Below, piece after piece: positions 1 to 7,535 of a stretch of DNA of 14,358 nucleotides. Position 1 is the first letter of the stretch; the number at the start of each line of letters is the position of its first letter. The stretch is from Gammaproteobacteria bacterium (GTDB taxonomy: Bacteria > Pseudomonadota > Gammaproteobacteria > Steroidobacterales > Steroidobacteraceae). The DNA lies in contig JASHVF010000022.1 of the NCBI GenBank assembly GCA_030039615.1, positions 1 through 14,358 of the forward strand, in the 5' to 3' direction. The position numbers and the translations under genes were made by a program. Below the pieces are notes generated by a model. That model made no database searches. It was not told the origin of the DNA and saw only the letters and a list, made by a program, of their open reading frames with translations.

Positions 1-125
1 GCAGCGCGCAGCTGCGACTCTACGTGCGCGGCAACCGCCGCGACGCGCTGCGCTACGCGCGCTGGATGCTCGAGCGGCTCACCGGGCTCTACTCCCAGGG
101 CGAGACTCCCCACATGCCGTTATGA
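1..125 (+). CDS. C-terminal fragment of an unidentified protein
   Basis: The frame open from position 3 to the TGA at 123-125 encodes the last 40 residues of a protein that begins outside the window. The tail is basic and looks helical (RLYVRGNRRDALRYARWMLE, then a short polar end). I do not recognise the family. Its stop overlaps the ATG of the next gene in an ATGA arrangement (ATG at 122), which implies translational coupling and one operon with the ATP-grasp gene. The upstream gene is therefore the natural place to look for the function of that enzyme; the full protein would be needed to name it. Confidence 0.6.
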   Translation, partial: SAQLRLYVRGNRRDALRYARWMLERLTGLYSQGETPHMPL

Positions 126-1156
126 GGCGGCTGCGCGCGCTCGTCGTGGTGCACGCGAGCCTGGTGCCGCCGGAAAGTCTCGAAGGCCACAGCGACAAGG
201 AAATCGAAGAGTGGCGTACCGAGTACGACGTTACCTCGACGCTGCGCAAGCTCGGCCATGATGTACGCTGCGTCGGCGTACTCGACACGCTCACGGAGCT
301 GCGCAGCGCGATCGCCGACTGGGAGCCGGACATCGTCTTCAACCTGCTGGAGGAGTTCGACGGCATCGTCACCTACGACCAGCACGTGGTGGCGTTCCTC
401 GAGCTGCTGCGCCAGCCGTACACCGGCTGCAACCCGCGCGGACTGCTGTTGTCGCGCGACAAGACCCTCGCCAAGCAGCTGCTCGCCTTCCATCGGATCG
501 CCACGCCGCAGTTCAGCGTGTTCCGGCGCGGTGCGCGCATTCATCTGCCGCGCAAGCTGCGCTTCCCGCTGTTCGTCAAATCAACCGTGGAGGACGCCTC
601 GCTCGGCATAGCCCAGGCCTCGGTGGTCGAGGATGCGGCGCGGCTGAAGGAGCGCATCGAGTTCGTGCACGAGCAGATCAAGTCCGACGCCCTGGTGGAG
701 GAGTACATCGAGGGGCGCGAGCTGTACGTCGGCGTCATGGGCAACGAGCGCCTGACGCGCCTGCCGGTGTGGGAGATGGTGTTCGGCTCGATGCCGGACT
801 CGCTGGCCGCCATCGCCACGCGCAAGGTGAAGTGGGACAAGCGCTACCAGGCGAAGTACGGCATCACCACGCACGCCGCGGCGGATCTGCCGCCGGCCGT
901 GCTCGCCGCGCTCGACCGGCTGTCGCGGCGCATCTATCGGGCGCTCGGCATGTCCGGCTATGCTCGCATGGATTTCCGGGTCAACCCCCAGGGGCAGGTC
1001 TACGTGCTGGAAGCGAACGCCAATCCGAATCTGGAAGCCGCCGAGGACTTCGCCGAGTCGGCCGGCGCCGCCGGCATGTCCTACGGCGAGCTGCTCGAGC
1101 GCCTCATGGACCTCGGTCTCAAATACCGGGCGCAGTGGCGCGCCACCTATGGTTAG
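122..1156 (+). CDS. ATP-grasp ligase, D-alanine-D-alanine-ligase-like, substrate unknown
   Basis: A 344-residue protein with the full ATP-grasp layout. It has an N-terminal Rossmann-like substrate domain (residues 1-100), a central ATP-binding lid with K113 in SRDKTLAKQ and K153 in FVKSTVEDAS, and adenine-side acidic residues in VEEYIEGREL (192-201). The Mg-ATP site is formed by MDFRV (D284) and LEANANPN (E297, N299). Length and order match Ddl-type ligases, which join a carboxylate to an amine through an acyl-phosphate. The glycine/serine-rich Ddl lid (GSSxG) is replaced by a VEDASLG sequence, and the N-terminal half carries a distinctive HASLVPP...GHSDKE block, so it is probably not a peptidoglycan Ddl. 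It probably makes a small peptide or modifies an amino acid. The start ATG overlaps the upstream stop (ATGA), and the stop overlaps the next gene by 8 bases. No good Shine-Dalgarno is seen, consistent with coupling. Confidence 0.88.
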   Translation: MRRLRALVVVHASLVPPESLEGHSDKEIEEWRTEYDVTSTLRKLGHDVRCVGVLDTLTELRSAIADWEPDIVFNLLEEFDGIVTYDQHVVAFLELLRQPYTGCNPRGLLLSRDKTLAKQLLAFHRIATPQFSVFRRGARIHLPRKLRFPLFVKSTVEDASLGIAQASVVEDAARLKERIEFVHEQIKSDALVEEYIEGRELYVGVMGNERLTRLPVWEMVFGSMPDSLAAIATRKVKWDKRYQAKYGITTHAAADLPPAVLAALDRLSRRIYRALGMSGYARMDFRVNPQGQVYVLEANANPNLEAAEDFAESAGAAGMSYGELLERLMDLGLKYRAQWRATYG

Positions 1157-1778
1157 GGGCGGGCGTCGGGTCGGGCCCGCCGCCCTCGCGGCCGCGCTCG
1201 GCTGCGGCGCGCTGCTCGCGCTCGGCGGCTGCGCGGGTGGCGGGGCTGCCAAGGGGCGCCAGTTCACCGAGAACAACCTGCTGCTGATGCTCACGATACT
1301 GCCGGGCCGTTACGACAACAGCGCGCAGGCCGAGCTCGACGTGCGCAACAACGTCCATCCGCAGCACGAGTCGGTGGTGCTGATCATCACCCACGTGTAC
1401 GCGCCGCGCCTCGGCAAATACGTTTACTACGCTCAGGAAGCCGCCGCCGACAACCCGAACCGTATCCTCGCCCAGAGGGTGTGGGCCTTCGAGCTCAAGG
1501 AGAAGCGCGGCGTACAGCAGACGCTCTACGAGCTCGTCGAGCCGGCGCGCTGGCGCGACGGCTATCTCAACAAGGATCTGTTCACCGCCCTGCAGTTCGA
1601 GGATGTGCAGCTCGAGGCCTGCAAGCTCCTGTGGGTCAAGAACGGCGACACCTTCACGGCCGCGAACGATCCGAAGATCTGTCCCGCGAGCGCCGCCTCC
1701 AGCACGGTGCCGGAGATTGAGCTGACCGCGGGCGGCATCTCGATCAGGGATTATAAGTTCGTGCGCAAGGGGCACTGA
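1149..1778 (+). CDS. CpcT/CpeT (DUF1001)-family lipoprotein
   Basis: A 209-residue protein. The start ATG at 1149 lies inside the last codons of the ATP-grasp gene (ATGGTTAG overlap). The N-terminus is basic (MVRGGRR), then hydrophobic, ending in a lipobox LGGC (residues 25-28) with Ala at +2, so an outer-membrane-directed lipoprotein is expected. The rest resembles the CpcT/CpeT chromophore-lyase family: a stretch of polar and aromatic strands (LGKYVYYAQEA), the QRVWAFEL strand (109-116), EACKLLWVKNGDTFTA (156-171), the second cysteine of KICPAS, and the closing ELTAGGISIRD strand. In cyanobacteria this family attaches bilins to phycobiliproteins. Nothing here suggests phycobilisomes, so ligand binding in the periplasm is a more likely role (inference). 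Coupling to the ATP-grasp enzyme suggests a shared process. Confidence 0.78.
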   Translation: MVRGGRRVGPAALAAALGCGALLALGGCAGGGAAKGRQFTENNLLLMLTILPGRYDNSAQAELDVRNNVHPQHESVVLIITHVYAPRLGKYVYYAQEAAADNPNRILAQRVWAFELKEKRGVQQTLYELVEPARWRDGYLNKDLFTALQFEDVQLEACKLLWVKNGDTFTAANDPKICPASAASSTVPEIELTAGGISIRDYKFVRKGH

Positions 1779-1835
1779 CCGGGCCCTACAGCGCGCCGCT
1801 TCCGTCCGCCCCGCAGTTGCCGGATTTCAGTTTTT

Positions 1836-1917
1836 CAGGTGGGAGTCGAGCCCCGGCGCTTTCATTTCGATGGAGCGCTCGGCTGGTGAGGTGAGTCCTG
1901 CAGGTGCGAGTCGAGCC
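1836..1917. repeat. imperfect direct repeat at the 3' end of the S9 peptidase gene
   Basis: A 17-base segment at 1836-1852 recurs with one mismatch at 1901-1917 (CAGGTGsGAGTCGAGCC, s = G or C). Read on the minus strand, the copy inside the gene encodes LDSHLQD and the downstream copy encodes LDSHLKN followed directly by TGA, but in a different frame, because the 65-base offset is not a multiple of three. It looks like a small duplication or insertion that changed the protein's tail. Confidence 0.6.
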
Positions 1918-3958
1918 AGTCGAGCACGGCGTGATGCCACTGGATGCTGTCGGCGGGCTTGAGCACCCAGTGATTCTCGTTGGGGAACACCAGCAGGCGG
2001 CTCTCGATGCCGCGCCGCTGCAGCGCGGTGAACACCGCGAGCCCCTGCGAGTACGGAATGCGAAAGTCCTGCTCGCCGTGGATGACCAGCATCGGGGTGC
2101 GCCAGTTGCTGACGAAGTTGGCGGGATTGAACTTCTCGTAGAGCTGCGGGGCGTCGTAGTACGTGCCGGCCATTTCCCATTCGGGAAACCACAGCTCCTC
2201 GGTCGAGTAGTACATCATGCGCTGGTCGAAGACGCCGTCGTGGCTCACGATGCAGCGGAAGCGATCCGGCCAGTTGCCCTCGATCCAGTTCATCATGAAA
2301 CCGCCGTAGGAAGCGCCGAGCGCGCACACCCGCGTGCCGTCGAGCCACGGGTAGCGCTCGAGCGCCGCGGCGAGTCCCTGCTGCAGGTCGATGAGCGGTT
2401 TGCCGCCCCAGTCGCGGCTGATGGAGTCGGTGAATGCCTGTCCATAGCCGGTGGAGCCGTGGAAGTCCACGCCCACCACGCCGTAGCCGTGAGCGGCAAA
2501 GACCTGCATGTTCCAGCGATAGTGCCACTCGTTCCCCATGCTGCCCTGCGGGCCGCCATGCACGATGAACGCCACCGGAAAGCGCCTGCCCGGCTGATAG
2601 CCGTAAGGCTTCACCAGGTAGCCGTAGACCGTCTCGTCGTTCCAGCCCTTGAAGCTGAATTGCTCGAACTCGCCCAGGGCTCGTGCGGCCATCAGCTCGT
2701 GATTCACGTCGGTGAGGCGCTGCAACGCGCCGCCGCGTGCCGGCAGCAGATACAGGTCGTGAGGTCCGGCGAGGCTGCCGCGGCTGACCACGATCGCATC
2801 GCGCCCGACGGTGTAGTCGGCGACTTCGCCGTCGCCGAGCAGCTTCAGCGGCTTGCCCGTAGCGACGTCGATCGAGTAGAGCGCGCGCTGGCCGAGCTCG
2901 TCCACGGTGGCGAGCAGATGCCGTCCGTCCGGCATCGCCCCGAGGCGCGCCACCGAGCGGTCCCAGGAAGCGGTGAGCGCCCGCGCGCTGCCGGTGCGCG
3001 CGCTGCGCAGCATCACGTGGAAGCGGTCGGATTCGAAGCCGGGCCGGTCCTGCGCGAGCCAGGCGAGGTCGCCGTTCGCCAGGAAGACCGGCTGCGCATC
3101 CCAGGCGGGGTTGTCTGCGGTGAGGTTGACCGGGCGTGCGGAGCCGTCGACCGGCGCCTGATAGAGGTCGAAGTTCGTCGACCAGGGCTCACTGTGGCCG
3201 GCGATGCGCGCCGAGAACACCAGCGTGGCGCCGTCGGGACTGAACGCGTAGTCCTCATCGCCGCCGAAGGGCTTGCCCGGGATGTCCGCATCCATGTCCT
3301 GCGACACGTCGACCGGCACGCCGGCGCGGCCGTCGGCGCCGAGCCGCGCGGTGAACAGGTGCGAGCGCGTGCCATCGCTCCAGGTATCCCAGTGGCGCAC
3401 GAACATCCGGTCGTAGACGCGACCGCTCGCCTTGCTCTTCTGCGCGGCATCGAGGCGTGTCCTGGTGCAGGCGAGATCGGCGCACTCCGGAAACACCGCC
3501 ATGGAGAGCGCCAGCAGGTCGGCGCGCGGCGATACCTTCAGCGAGCCGACGTCGAGCGGATAGTCGGTGACGCGCTGCGCCGCGCCCAAGGCGGCCGACA
3601 GCCGCCACACCTGCGAGCTGCCGCTGCGCTCGGAGAGGAAATAGAGCGTGCGCGAGTCGGGCGCCCAGCGCGGGCTCGAGTCGTTCGACTTGCCGTCGGT
3701 GAGGCGCGCGGGACCGCCGCCGCCCTTCAGGTCGAGCAGCCAGAGACTCGTGCGCCCCTTGTTGGCTTCCAGGTCGGTCTCGCGCTGCACGTAGGCGAGG
3801 TAGCGCCCGTCGCCCGAGAGCTGCGGGTCGCTGACCCGTTTCAACACCACCAGGTCCTCGACGGTGAAGGGCGCGAGCGGTGCGCCGTGCGCGAGCGGCA
3901 CGCAGGCGAGGGCGAGCGCACAGAGGGACGAGCGGGCGGCAAACACGCGCACGGGCAT
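1862..3958 (-). CDS. S9-family prolyl oligopeptidase-type serine peptidase, exported
   Basis: A 698-residue protein. The start ATG at 3958 is set by a Shine-Dalgarno AGGAG (3965-3969) six bases upstream. It has an N-terminal signal peptide (MPVRVFAARSSLCALALAC... to about residue 25). A WD40-like beta-propeller region (about 35-420) follows, with repeated DGRYLAY/DSRTLYF/DGATLVF strands. The C-terminal alpha/beta hydrolase domain has Ser550 in GASYGGFM, Asp631 in HGEQDFRIP and His663 in NENHW, a complete catalytic triad, and the oxyanion-side HGGPQG (467-472). It most resembles dipeptidyl/acylaminoacyl peptidases that degrade peptides in the periplasm. It sits 17 bases downstream of the GST gene, so the two are probably cotranscribed. 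The last ten or so residues (QDSPHQPSAPSK) appear to be an added tail; see the repeat at 1836-1917. Confidence 0.95.
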   Translation of the reverse strand: MPVRVFAARSSLCALALACVPLAHGAPLAPFTVEDLVVLKRVSDPQLSGDGRYLAYVQRETDLEANKGRTSLWLLDLKGGGGPARLTDGKSNDSSPRWAPDSRTLYFLSERSGSSQVWRLSAALGAAQRVTDYPLDVGSLKVSPRADLLALSMAVFPECADLACTRTRLDAAQKSKASGRVYDRMFVRHWDTWSDGTRSHLFTARLGADGRAGVPVDVSQDMDADIPGKPFGGDEDYAFSPDGATLVFSARIAGHSEPWSTNFDLYQAPVDGSARPVNLTADNPAWDAQPVFLANGDLAWLAQDRPGFESDRFHVMLRSARTGSARALTASWDRSVARLGAMPDGRHLLATVDELGQRALYSIDVATGKPLKLLGDGEVADYTVGRDAIVVSRGSLAGPHDLYLLPARGGALQRLTDVNHELMAARALGEFEQFSFKGWNDETVYGYLVKPYGYQPGRRFPVAFIVHGGPQGSMGNEWHYRWNMQVFAAHGYGVVGVDFHGSTGYGQAFTDSISRDWGGKPLIDLQQGLAAALERYPWLDGTRVCALGASYGGFMMNWIEGNWPDRFRCIVSHDGVFDQRMMYYSTEELWFPEWEMAGTYYDAPQLYEKFNPANFVSNWRTPMLVIHGEQDFRIPYSQGLAVFTALQRRGIESRLLVFPNENHWVLKPADSIQWHHAVLDWLDSHLQDSPHQPSAPSK

Positions 3959-3975
3959 GCAGCTCTCCTGATGGA

Positions 3976-4629
3976 TCAGCCGACTTCCTCGCTGGCGATG
4001 ATCCAGGGCTCGGCGCGCGCCCCCTGCAGCCACTCCTGCAGCGGGCCGTCCTCGAGCACGGTCGCCATGTACCAGCGCGCAGTGTCGGAGACGCGCGCTC
4101 CATAGGTGTTGAAGCGCAGCACCACCGGCGCGTACATGGCGTCGGCGATGGTGTACTCGGCGCCGAACAGCCACGGACCGCCGGCGCCGAAACGGTGGCG
4201 GCAATCGTTCCACAGCTCATCGATCCGCTCCACGTCGGCCGCCAGCGCCGCGGGAATGGCCGTGCGGCGGTTGCGCGCCCGCGCGTTCATGGGCCAGAGC
4301 GTCCTCAGGGTCTGGAAGCCGGAGTGCATCTCGGCGGCGATCGAGCGCGCCACGGCGCGCGCCTCGCTGGCGGGCGGCCAGCCGCGGCCGGTGAGCTCGG
4401 CCGCGTACTCGCAGATCGCGAGCGAGTCCCACACGGCGAGCGCGCCGGCGCGCAGCACCGGCACTCGCCCGCTCGGACTGTGAGCCTCGATCTGCTCGTG
4501 CGTGCTGGCCTGGTCGAGCGGAATCACCACCTCCTGGAACGGCACGCCGAGGTGCCTGAGGGCGATCCAGGCGCGCAGCGACCACGAGGAGTAGTTCCTG
4601 TTGCCGATGGCCAGGGTGAGCTGTGCCAC
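3976..4629 (-). CDS. glutathione S-transferase family protein
   Basis: A 217-residue protein read from GTG at 4629; there is no ATG near the expected start, and the recognisable thioredoxin-like fold begins at residue 4 (LTLAIGNRNYSSWS). Ser14/Ser15 in NYSSWS match the catalytic serine region of zeta- and theta-like bacterial GSTs. The cis-proline is Pro57 in GRVPVL, and the glutathione gamma-Glu contact is Asp68-Ser69 in WDSLAICEY. The C-terminal helical domain contains the capping-type ADAMYAPVVLRF segment. Proteins of this group conjugate or isomerise substrates with glutathione in the cytoplasm; the substrate cannot be told. It is the first gene of a two-gene unit with the S9 peptidase and diverges from the HAD gene across 21 bases. 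An alternative start slightly upstream is limited by the absence of ATG and by overlap with the HAD gene. Confidence 0.9.
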   Translation of the reverse strand: MAQLTLAIGNRNYSSWSLRAWIALRHLGVPFQEVVIPLDQASTHEQIEAHSPSGRVPVLRAGALAVWDSLAICEYAAELTGRGWPPASEARAVARSIAAEMHSGFQTLRTLWPMNARARNRRTAIPAALAADVERIDELWNDCRHRFGAGGPWLFGAEYTIADAMYAPVVLRFNTYGARVSDTARWYMATVLEDGPLQEWLQGARAEPWIIASEEVG

Positions 4630-4650
4630 TACGGTGGTAACCTTCGAGTC

Positions 4651-5340
4651 GTGCTGAACGACGTGCGCGCCGTCGCGTTTGACCTCGATAATACACTCTG
4701 GGACGTCGAGCCGGTGCTGGCGCGCGCCGAGGAGCGCCTGCTCGGCTGGCTCAAGCAGCACTGCCCGCGTATTCCGCAGCAGGTGTCTCTCGCCGACATG
4801 CGCGCGGCGCGTGAGGAGCTGGCGCGCGCCGAGCCGCACAACGCACACGACGTGACTTACCTGCGCCTCACGGCGCTCGAGCGCCACGCGCGCGAGTGCG
4901 GCTACGGCGCCGAGGTCGCGGCGCGCGCCTTCGAGGTATTCCTGGCCGCGCGCTGCGAAGTGGACATCCTGCCGGACGTGCGCCCGGCGCTCGCGCGCCT
5001 CAGGAGCGCCTATGCGCTCGCCTCGCTCAGCAATGGCAACGCCGACCTCGCGCGCATCGGGCTCGACGGTGCGTTTGCGCTCTCGCTCAATGCCCGCCAG
5101 ATCGGCGCCGGCAAGCCCGAGCGGCGTTGCTTCGAGCAGCTGGCGTACGGACTCGGGCTCGCGACGCGCGACCTTCTCTATGTCGGCGACGACCCCTGGC
5201 TCGACGTCGCGGCGGCGCGCGGCGCCGGCTGCCGCAGCGCCTGGATGAACCGCCGCGCCAGCCTCTGGCCGGCGCAGCTCGAGCCGGCGGATATCAGCGT
5301 GCGCGACTGTGGGGAGCTTGCGACGCTGCTCGGCACCTGA
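4651..5340 (+). CDS. HAD-superfamily (subfamily IA) phosphatase, YigB-like
   Basis: A 229-residue protein if read from GTG 4651; GTG 4663 is an alternative giving 225 residues. All four HAD motifs are present: I, FDLDNTLWD with nucleophile Asp11 and acid/base Asp13; II, SNGN (Ser127); III, Lys155 in GAGKPE; IV, GDDPWLD (Asp180, Asp181). The C1 cap between motifs I and II is helical. The AEPHNAHDVTYLR stretch and overall length resemble E. coli YigB, a phosphatase acting on FMN and other small phosphates, but the true substrate is not shown by sequence. The region before 4651 stays open but belongs to the antisense strand of the GST. The gene is convergent with the transporter, leaving 16 bases between stops. 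Its promoter must overlap the GST start region. Confidence 0.9.
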   Translation: MLNDVRAVAFDLDNTLWDVEPVLARAEERLLGWLKQHCPRIPQQVSLADMRAAREELARAEPHNAHDVTYLRLTALERHARECGYGAEVAARAFEVFLAARCEVDILPDVRPALARLRSAYALASLSNGNADLARIGLDGAFALSLNARQIGAGKPERRCFEQLAYGLGLATRDLLYVGDDPWLDVAAARGAGCRSAWMNRRASLWPAQLEPADISVRDCGELATLLGT

Positions 5341-5356
5341 GGCGCGCCGGGCGGTT

Positions 5357-6706
5357 TCAGGCCGGCAGTGGCCGGCCGCGCGTCTCGACTACCACGAACC
5401 ACGAGACGATTGCCGCCAGCAGCGGCACCGCGCCGAGCCACAAGAGCACCTGCGTCAGAGCCGCGCCCGAGCCGCCGGCCGCCGCCGCTACGGAGCCGAC
5501 CACGTAAGGCCCGAAGGCCGCGAGTACCCGCCCGGTGTTGTAGCAGAAGCCCGCACCGGTGGCGCGCACCCGCAGCGGGAACAGCTCCGGTAGATAGAAA
5601 GTAAAGGCGCCGAACACGCCGTACACCCCCGCGCCCACGAGGAACAGCAGCGTGAGGCGCGTGTAGGGCTCGAGGGAGAGCCCGAAGGTCGCGAACAGGG
5701 CGAGCCCGGAGTAGAGGAAGTAGGCCACGAACATCGGCCGGCGGCCGAGGCTGCGCGCCAGCGGCCAGGCGGCGAAGGTGCCGATCAGGCCGCCGAGATT
5801 GAAGCAGGTGGAGGCGTGCGCCTGCCACGATGCGGCGAGCGCCTGTGCCTCGGAGCTGCCGAGCCCCGCGGCCCTCGCGGCCTCGGCCGCGAGGCTGCTG
5901 CCGAAGAGCGGCACGAAGGCGTTGCAGCCCCACCAGCCGAGGATCGCGACCGCGGCGACGAACAGTCCGCCCCAGGTGGCGCGGCGCATGCCCGGGGCGA
6001 ACAACTCGCGCGGGCCCGAGGCGCGCGCGCTGGCGCGGCTCGCCTGCCAGCGCTCGCTCTCGCGCAGGAACAGTCGCACGCACACCGCCAGCACCACCGG
6101 CAGCAGTCCCGCCAGGAATACATAGCGCCAGGAGCTCTGCGGCTGCCCGGCGAGCCACACGCCCGTGATGCGGTAGTTGACGAGGCCGGCGAGGATCACG
6201 CCGAGAGGCGAGCCGGTCTGCATGATGACCCCGGCCTGGACGCGGCGATTCTCGGGCACGACCTCCGCGACCAGCGAGGCGCCGATCGCCCACTCGCCGC
6301 CGATACCGAGCGCGGCGAGCGCGCGGCACAGGATGAGCTGCCCGATGTTGGTTACGAACGCACAGGCGCCGGTGCCGAGGGCGTAGATCGCGATGGTGAG
6401 AAACAGCGCGCGCTTGCGGCCGATGCGGTCCGCCGCCCAGCCGCAGGCGAAGCCCCCGAGCGCCCAGCAGATGAGCAGCGTCGAAGTGATGGCGCCGTTC
6501 CAGTAGGCGACGGCTGCCTTGGTCGCGGCGGAGTCGGCGGGCAGATGCAGCAGCGCCGGGATGCAGTTGCGCGCCACGAAGTTGAACAGCACCGCGTCGT
6601 AGACGTCGAGCCCCCAGCCGGCCCAGCCCGCCGCGATCACCAGCCAGTGATAGCCCGACAGGCCGAGCCAGGCCCCCTGTGAGGCAGTTAACGAATTCGG
6701 CTGCAC
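5357..6706 (-). CDS. major facilitator superfamily transporter
   Basis: A 449-residue integral membrane protein with about 12 predicted hydrophobic helices. MFS motif A is at residues 89-100 (GWAADRIGRKRA), after a first helix carrying GWGLDVYDAVLF (Asp34, Asp37). The RALAALGIGGEWAIGASL segment and PENRR in loop 4-5 are typical of the metabolite:H+ symporter and aromatic-acid or sialate-type branches. The substrate (sugar acid, aromatic acid or niacin-like compound) cannot be chosen from sequence. The start is GTG at 6706, preceded by a run of G (CGGGGG) about seven bases away; no ATG lies nearby. A central extramembrane segment with SLAAEAARAAG lies in the second half. It is a single-gene unit whose upstream region holds palindromes that may be an operator. 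Confidence 0.93.
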   Translation of the reverse strand: MQPNSLTASQGAWLGLSGYHWLVIAAGWAGWGLDVYDAVLFNFVARNCIPALLHLPADSAATKAAVAYWNGAITSTLLICWALGGFACGWAADRIGRKRALFLTIAIYALGTGACAFVTNIGQLILCRALAALGIGGEWAIGASLVAEVVPENRRVQAGVIMQTGSPLGVILAGLVNYRITGVWLAGQPQSSWRYVFLAGLLPVVLAVCVRLFLRESERWQASRASARASGPRELFAPGMRRATWGGLFVAAVAILGWWGCNAFVPLFGSSLAAEAARAAGLGSSEAQALAASWQAHASTCFNLGGLIGTFAAWPLARSLGRRPMFVAYFLYSGLALFATFGLSLEPYTRLTLLFLVGAGVYGVFGAFTFYLPELFPLRVRATGAGFCYNTGRVLAAFGPYVVGSVAAAAGGSGAALTQVLLWLGAVPLLAAIVSWFVVVETRGRPLPA

Positions 6707-6730
6707 GCTGAGCCCCCGCCGCCGCAGTCA

Positions 6731-6780
6731 GCACTCGCGCGAGTGCGCTGCCAGTCTCGTTAACGGAGTTTAACTCCCGT
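6731..6780. promoter_or_regulatory. palindromes in the divergent region between the MFS and 6865 genes
   Basis: The 158-base divergent gap contains a perfect 16-base palindrome GCACTCGCGCGAGTGC (6731-6746), the palindrome CGTTAACG (6758-6765), and an imperfect inverted repeat AACGG-AG-TTTAA-CT-CCCGTT (6762-6781). The first is about 25-40 bases upstream of the transporter start, a usual place for an operator. No clear -35/-10 pair was found for either direction. Confidence 0.4.
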
Positions 6781-6864
6781 TCGGCGTAGCGCGTCACAGA
6801 ATGGATGCGGGACTTGGAGAGAGCCTGTCCCGGGCCGTTACACATGGTGAGGAGGTGGCGGACC

Positions 6865-7491
6865 ATGAGTGCCGAAGCGGAGCGCGTGGTAGCGGTGGCG
6901 AACCTGGAGGAGTTCTTCAGGGACAGCCTGCATGGCGCCCTCGAGCGCGCCCATGTGGCGATCGAGGACCAGACCGAGCACTACGTCGTCAATCTGCTCA
7001 CGCTGTTCTCGCGCTCCGAGGCGCTCTACGACGGCGCTGCCGGCGCGGTGCGCCTCAAGCCGCTCGTCGTCATGCTGTGCGAGGCGCTCGAGGCACCGAG
7101 CGCGAGCGAGCGCAACCGCGCCCTGCAGCGCCTCGGCGACGTGTCGCTGTTCGTCGCGGGGTTCTTCGCGCGCAGCTTCGATGCGCGTCTCATCGACATC
7201 GACTACCACATCGCCATGGGCGGACGCGCCTACGGCGAGCTCGCGCACTCGGTGGCGCGCGGCCGCGGCCGTGTGCTCGGCGCGGTGTTCGCCGAGCTGT
7301 CGGCGAAATTCCAGCCCATGGTGGACGCGCTCAACGACATCAGCGAGACCTCCTACCGGCACGGCGACCAGGACGTGCTGCGGCTCTACGAGCTGTGGCT
7401 GAAGACCGGCAGCGCGCGCTGTTACTCGATCCTCGGGCGCCTCGGCGTCACGCCGACGCGCGAGCGCGGCGCCATCAGCCGCGAGCACTGA
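6865..7491 (+). CDS. uncharacterised protein, probably cytoplasmic and helical
   Basis: A 208-residue protein with no signal peptide or membrane segment. The start ATG at 6865 is chosen because AGGAGG (6850-6855) lies nine bases upstream; an in-frame ATG at 6844 falls before the Shine-Dalgarno and is unlikely. The sequence is mostly helix-forming: NLEEFFRDSLHGALERAHV (about 14-32), HYVVNLLTLFSRSEALYD (about 40-57), a QRLGDVSLFVAGFFARSF segment with VDYHIAMGGRAYGELA after it, and a C-terminal DVLRLYELWLKTGS stretch. I know no function for it. It is followed 136 bases later by another uncharacterised gene on the same strand (7628), with hairpins between them. Its clean codon use and strong Shine-Dalgarno indicate a real gene. 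Confidence 0.85.
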   Translation: MSAEAERVVAVANLEEFFRDSLHGALERAHVAIEDQTEHYVVNLLTLFSRSEALYDGAAGAVRLKPLVVMLCEALEAPSASERNRALQRLGDVSLFVAGFFARSFDARLIDIDYHIAMGGRAYGELAHSVARGRGRVLGAVFAELSAKFQPMVDALNDISETSYRHGDQDVLRLYELWLKTGSARCYSILGRLGVTPTRERGAISREH

Positions 7492-7535
7492 TATGACTTG
7501 CTCGGGATCGCAACGTCCCTGTTGCGCCCCTCGCG

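Noticed and set aside
122..1156. Peptidoglycan D-alanine-D-alanine ligase (ddl)
   Set aside because: The lid loop and N-terminal domain differ from Ddl, and no cell-wall or division genes are nearby.
1149..1778. A start further upstream for the CpeT-family lipoprotein, inside the ATP-grasp gene (from 960)
   Set aside because: Residues before the ATG at 1149 read like the out-of-frame shadow of the ATP-grasp gene, while the start at 1149 gives a proper lipoprotein signal peptide.
1904..4105. A 733-codon plus-strand open frame opposite the S9 peptidase
   Set aside because: It is antisense to a gene with an intact catalytic triad, signal peptide and Shine-Dalgarno, and its product has no domain pattern.
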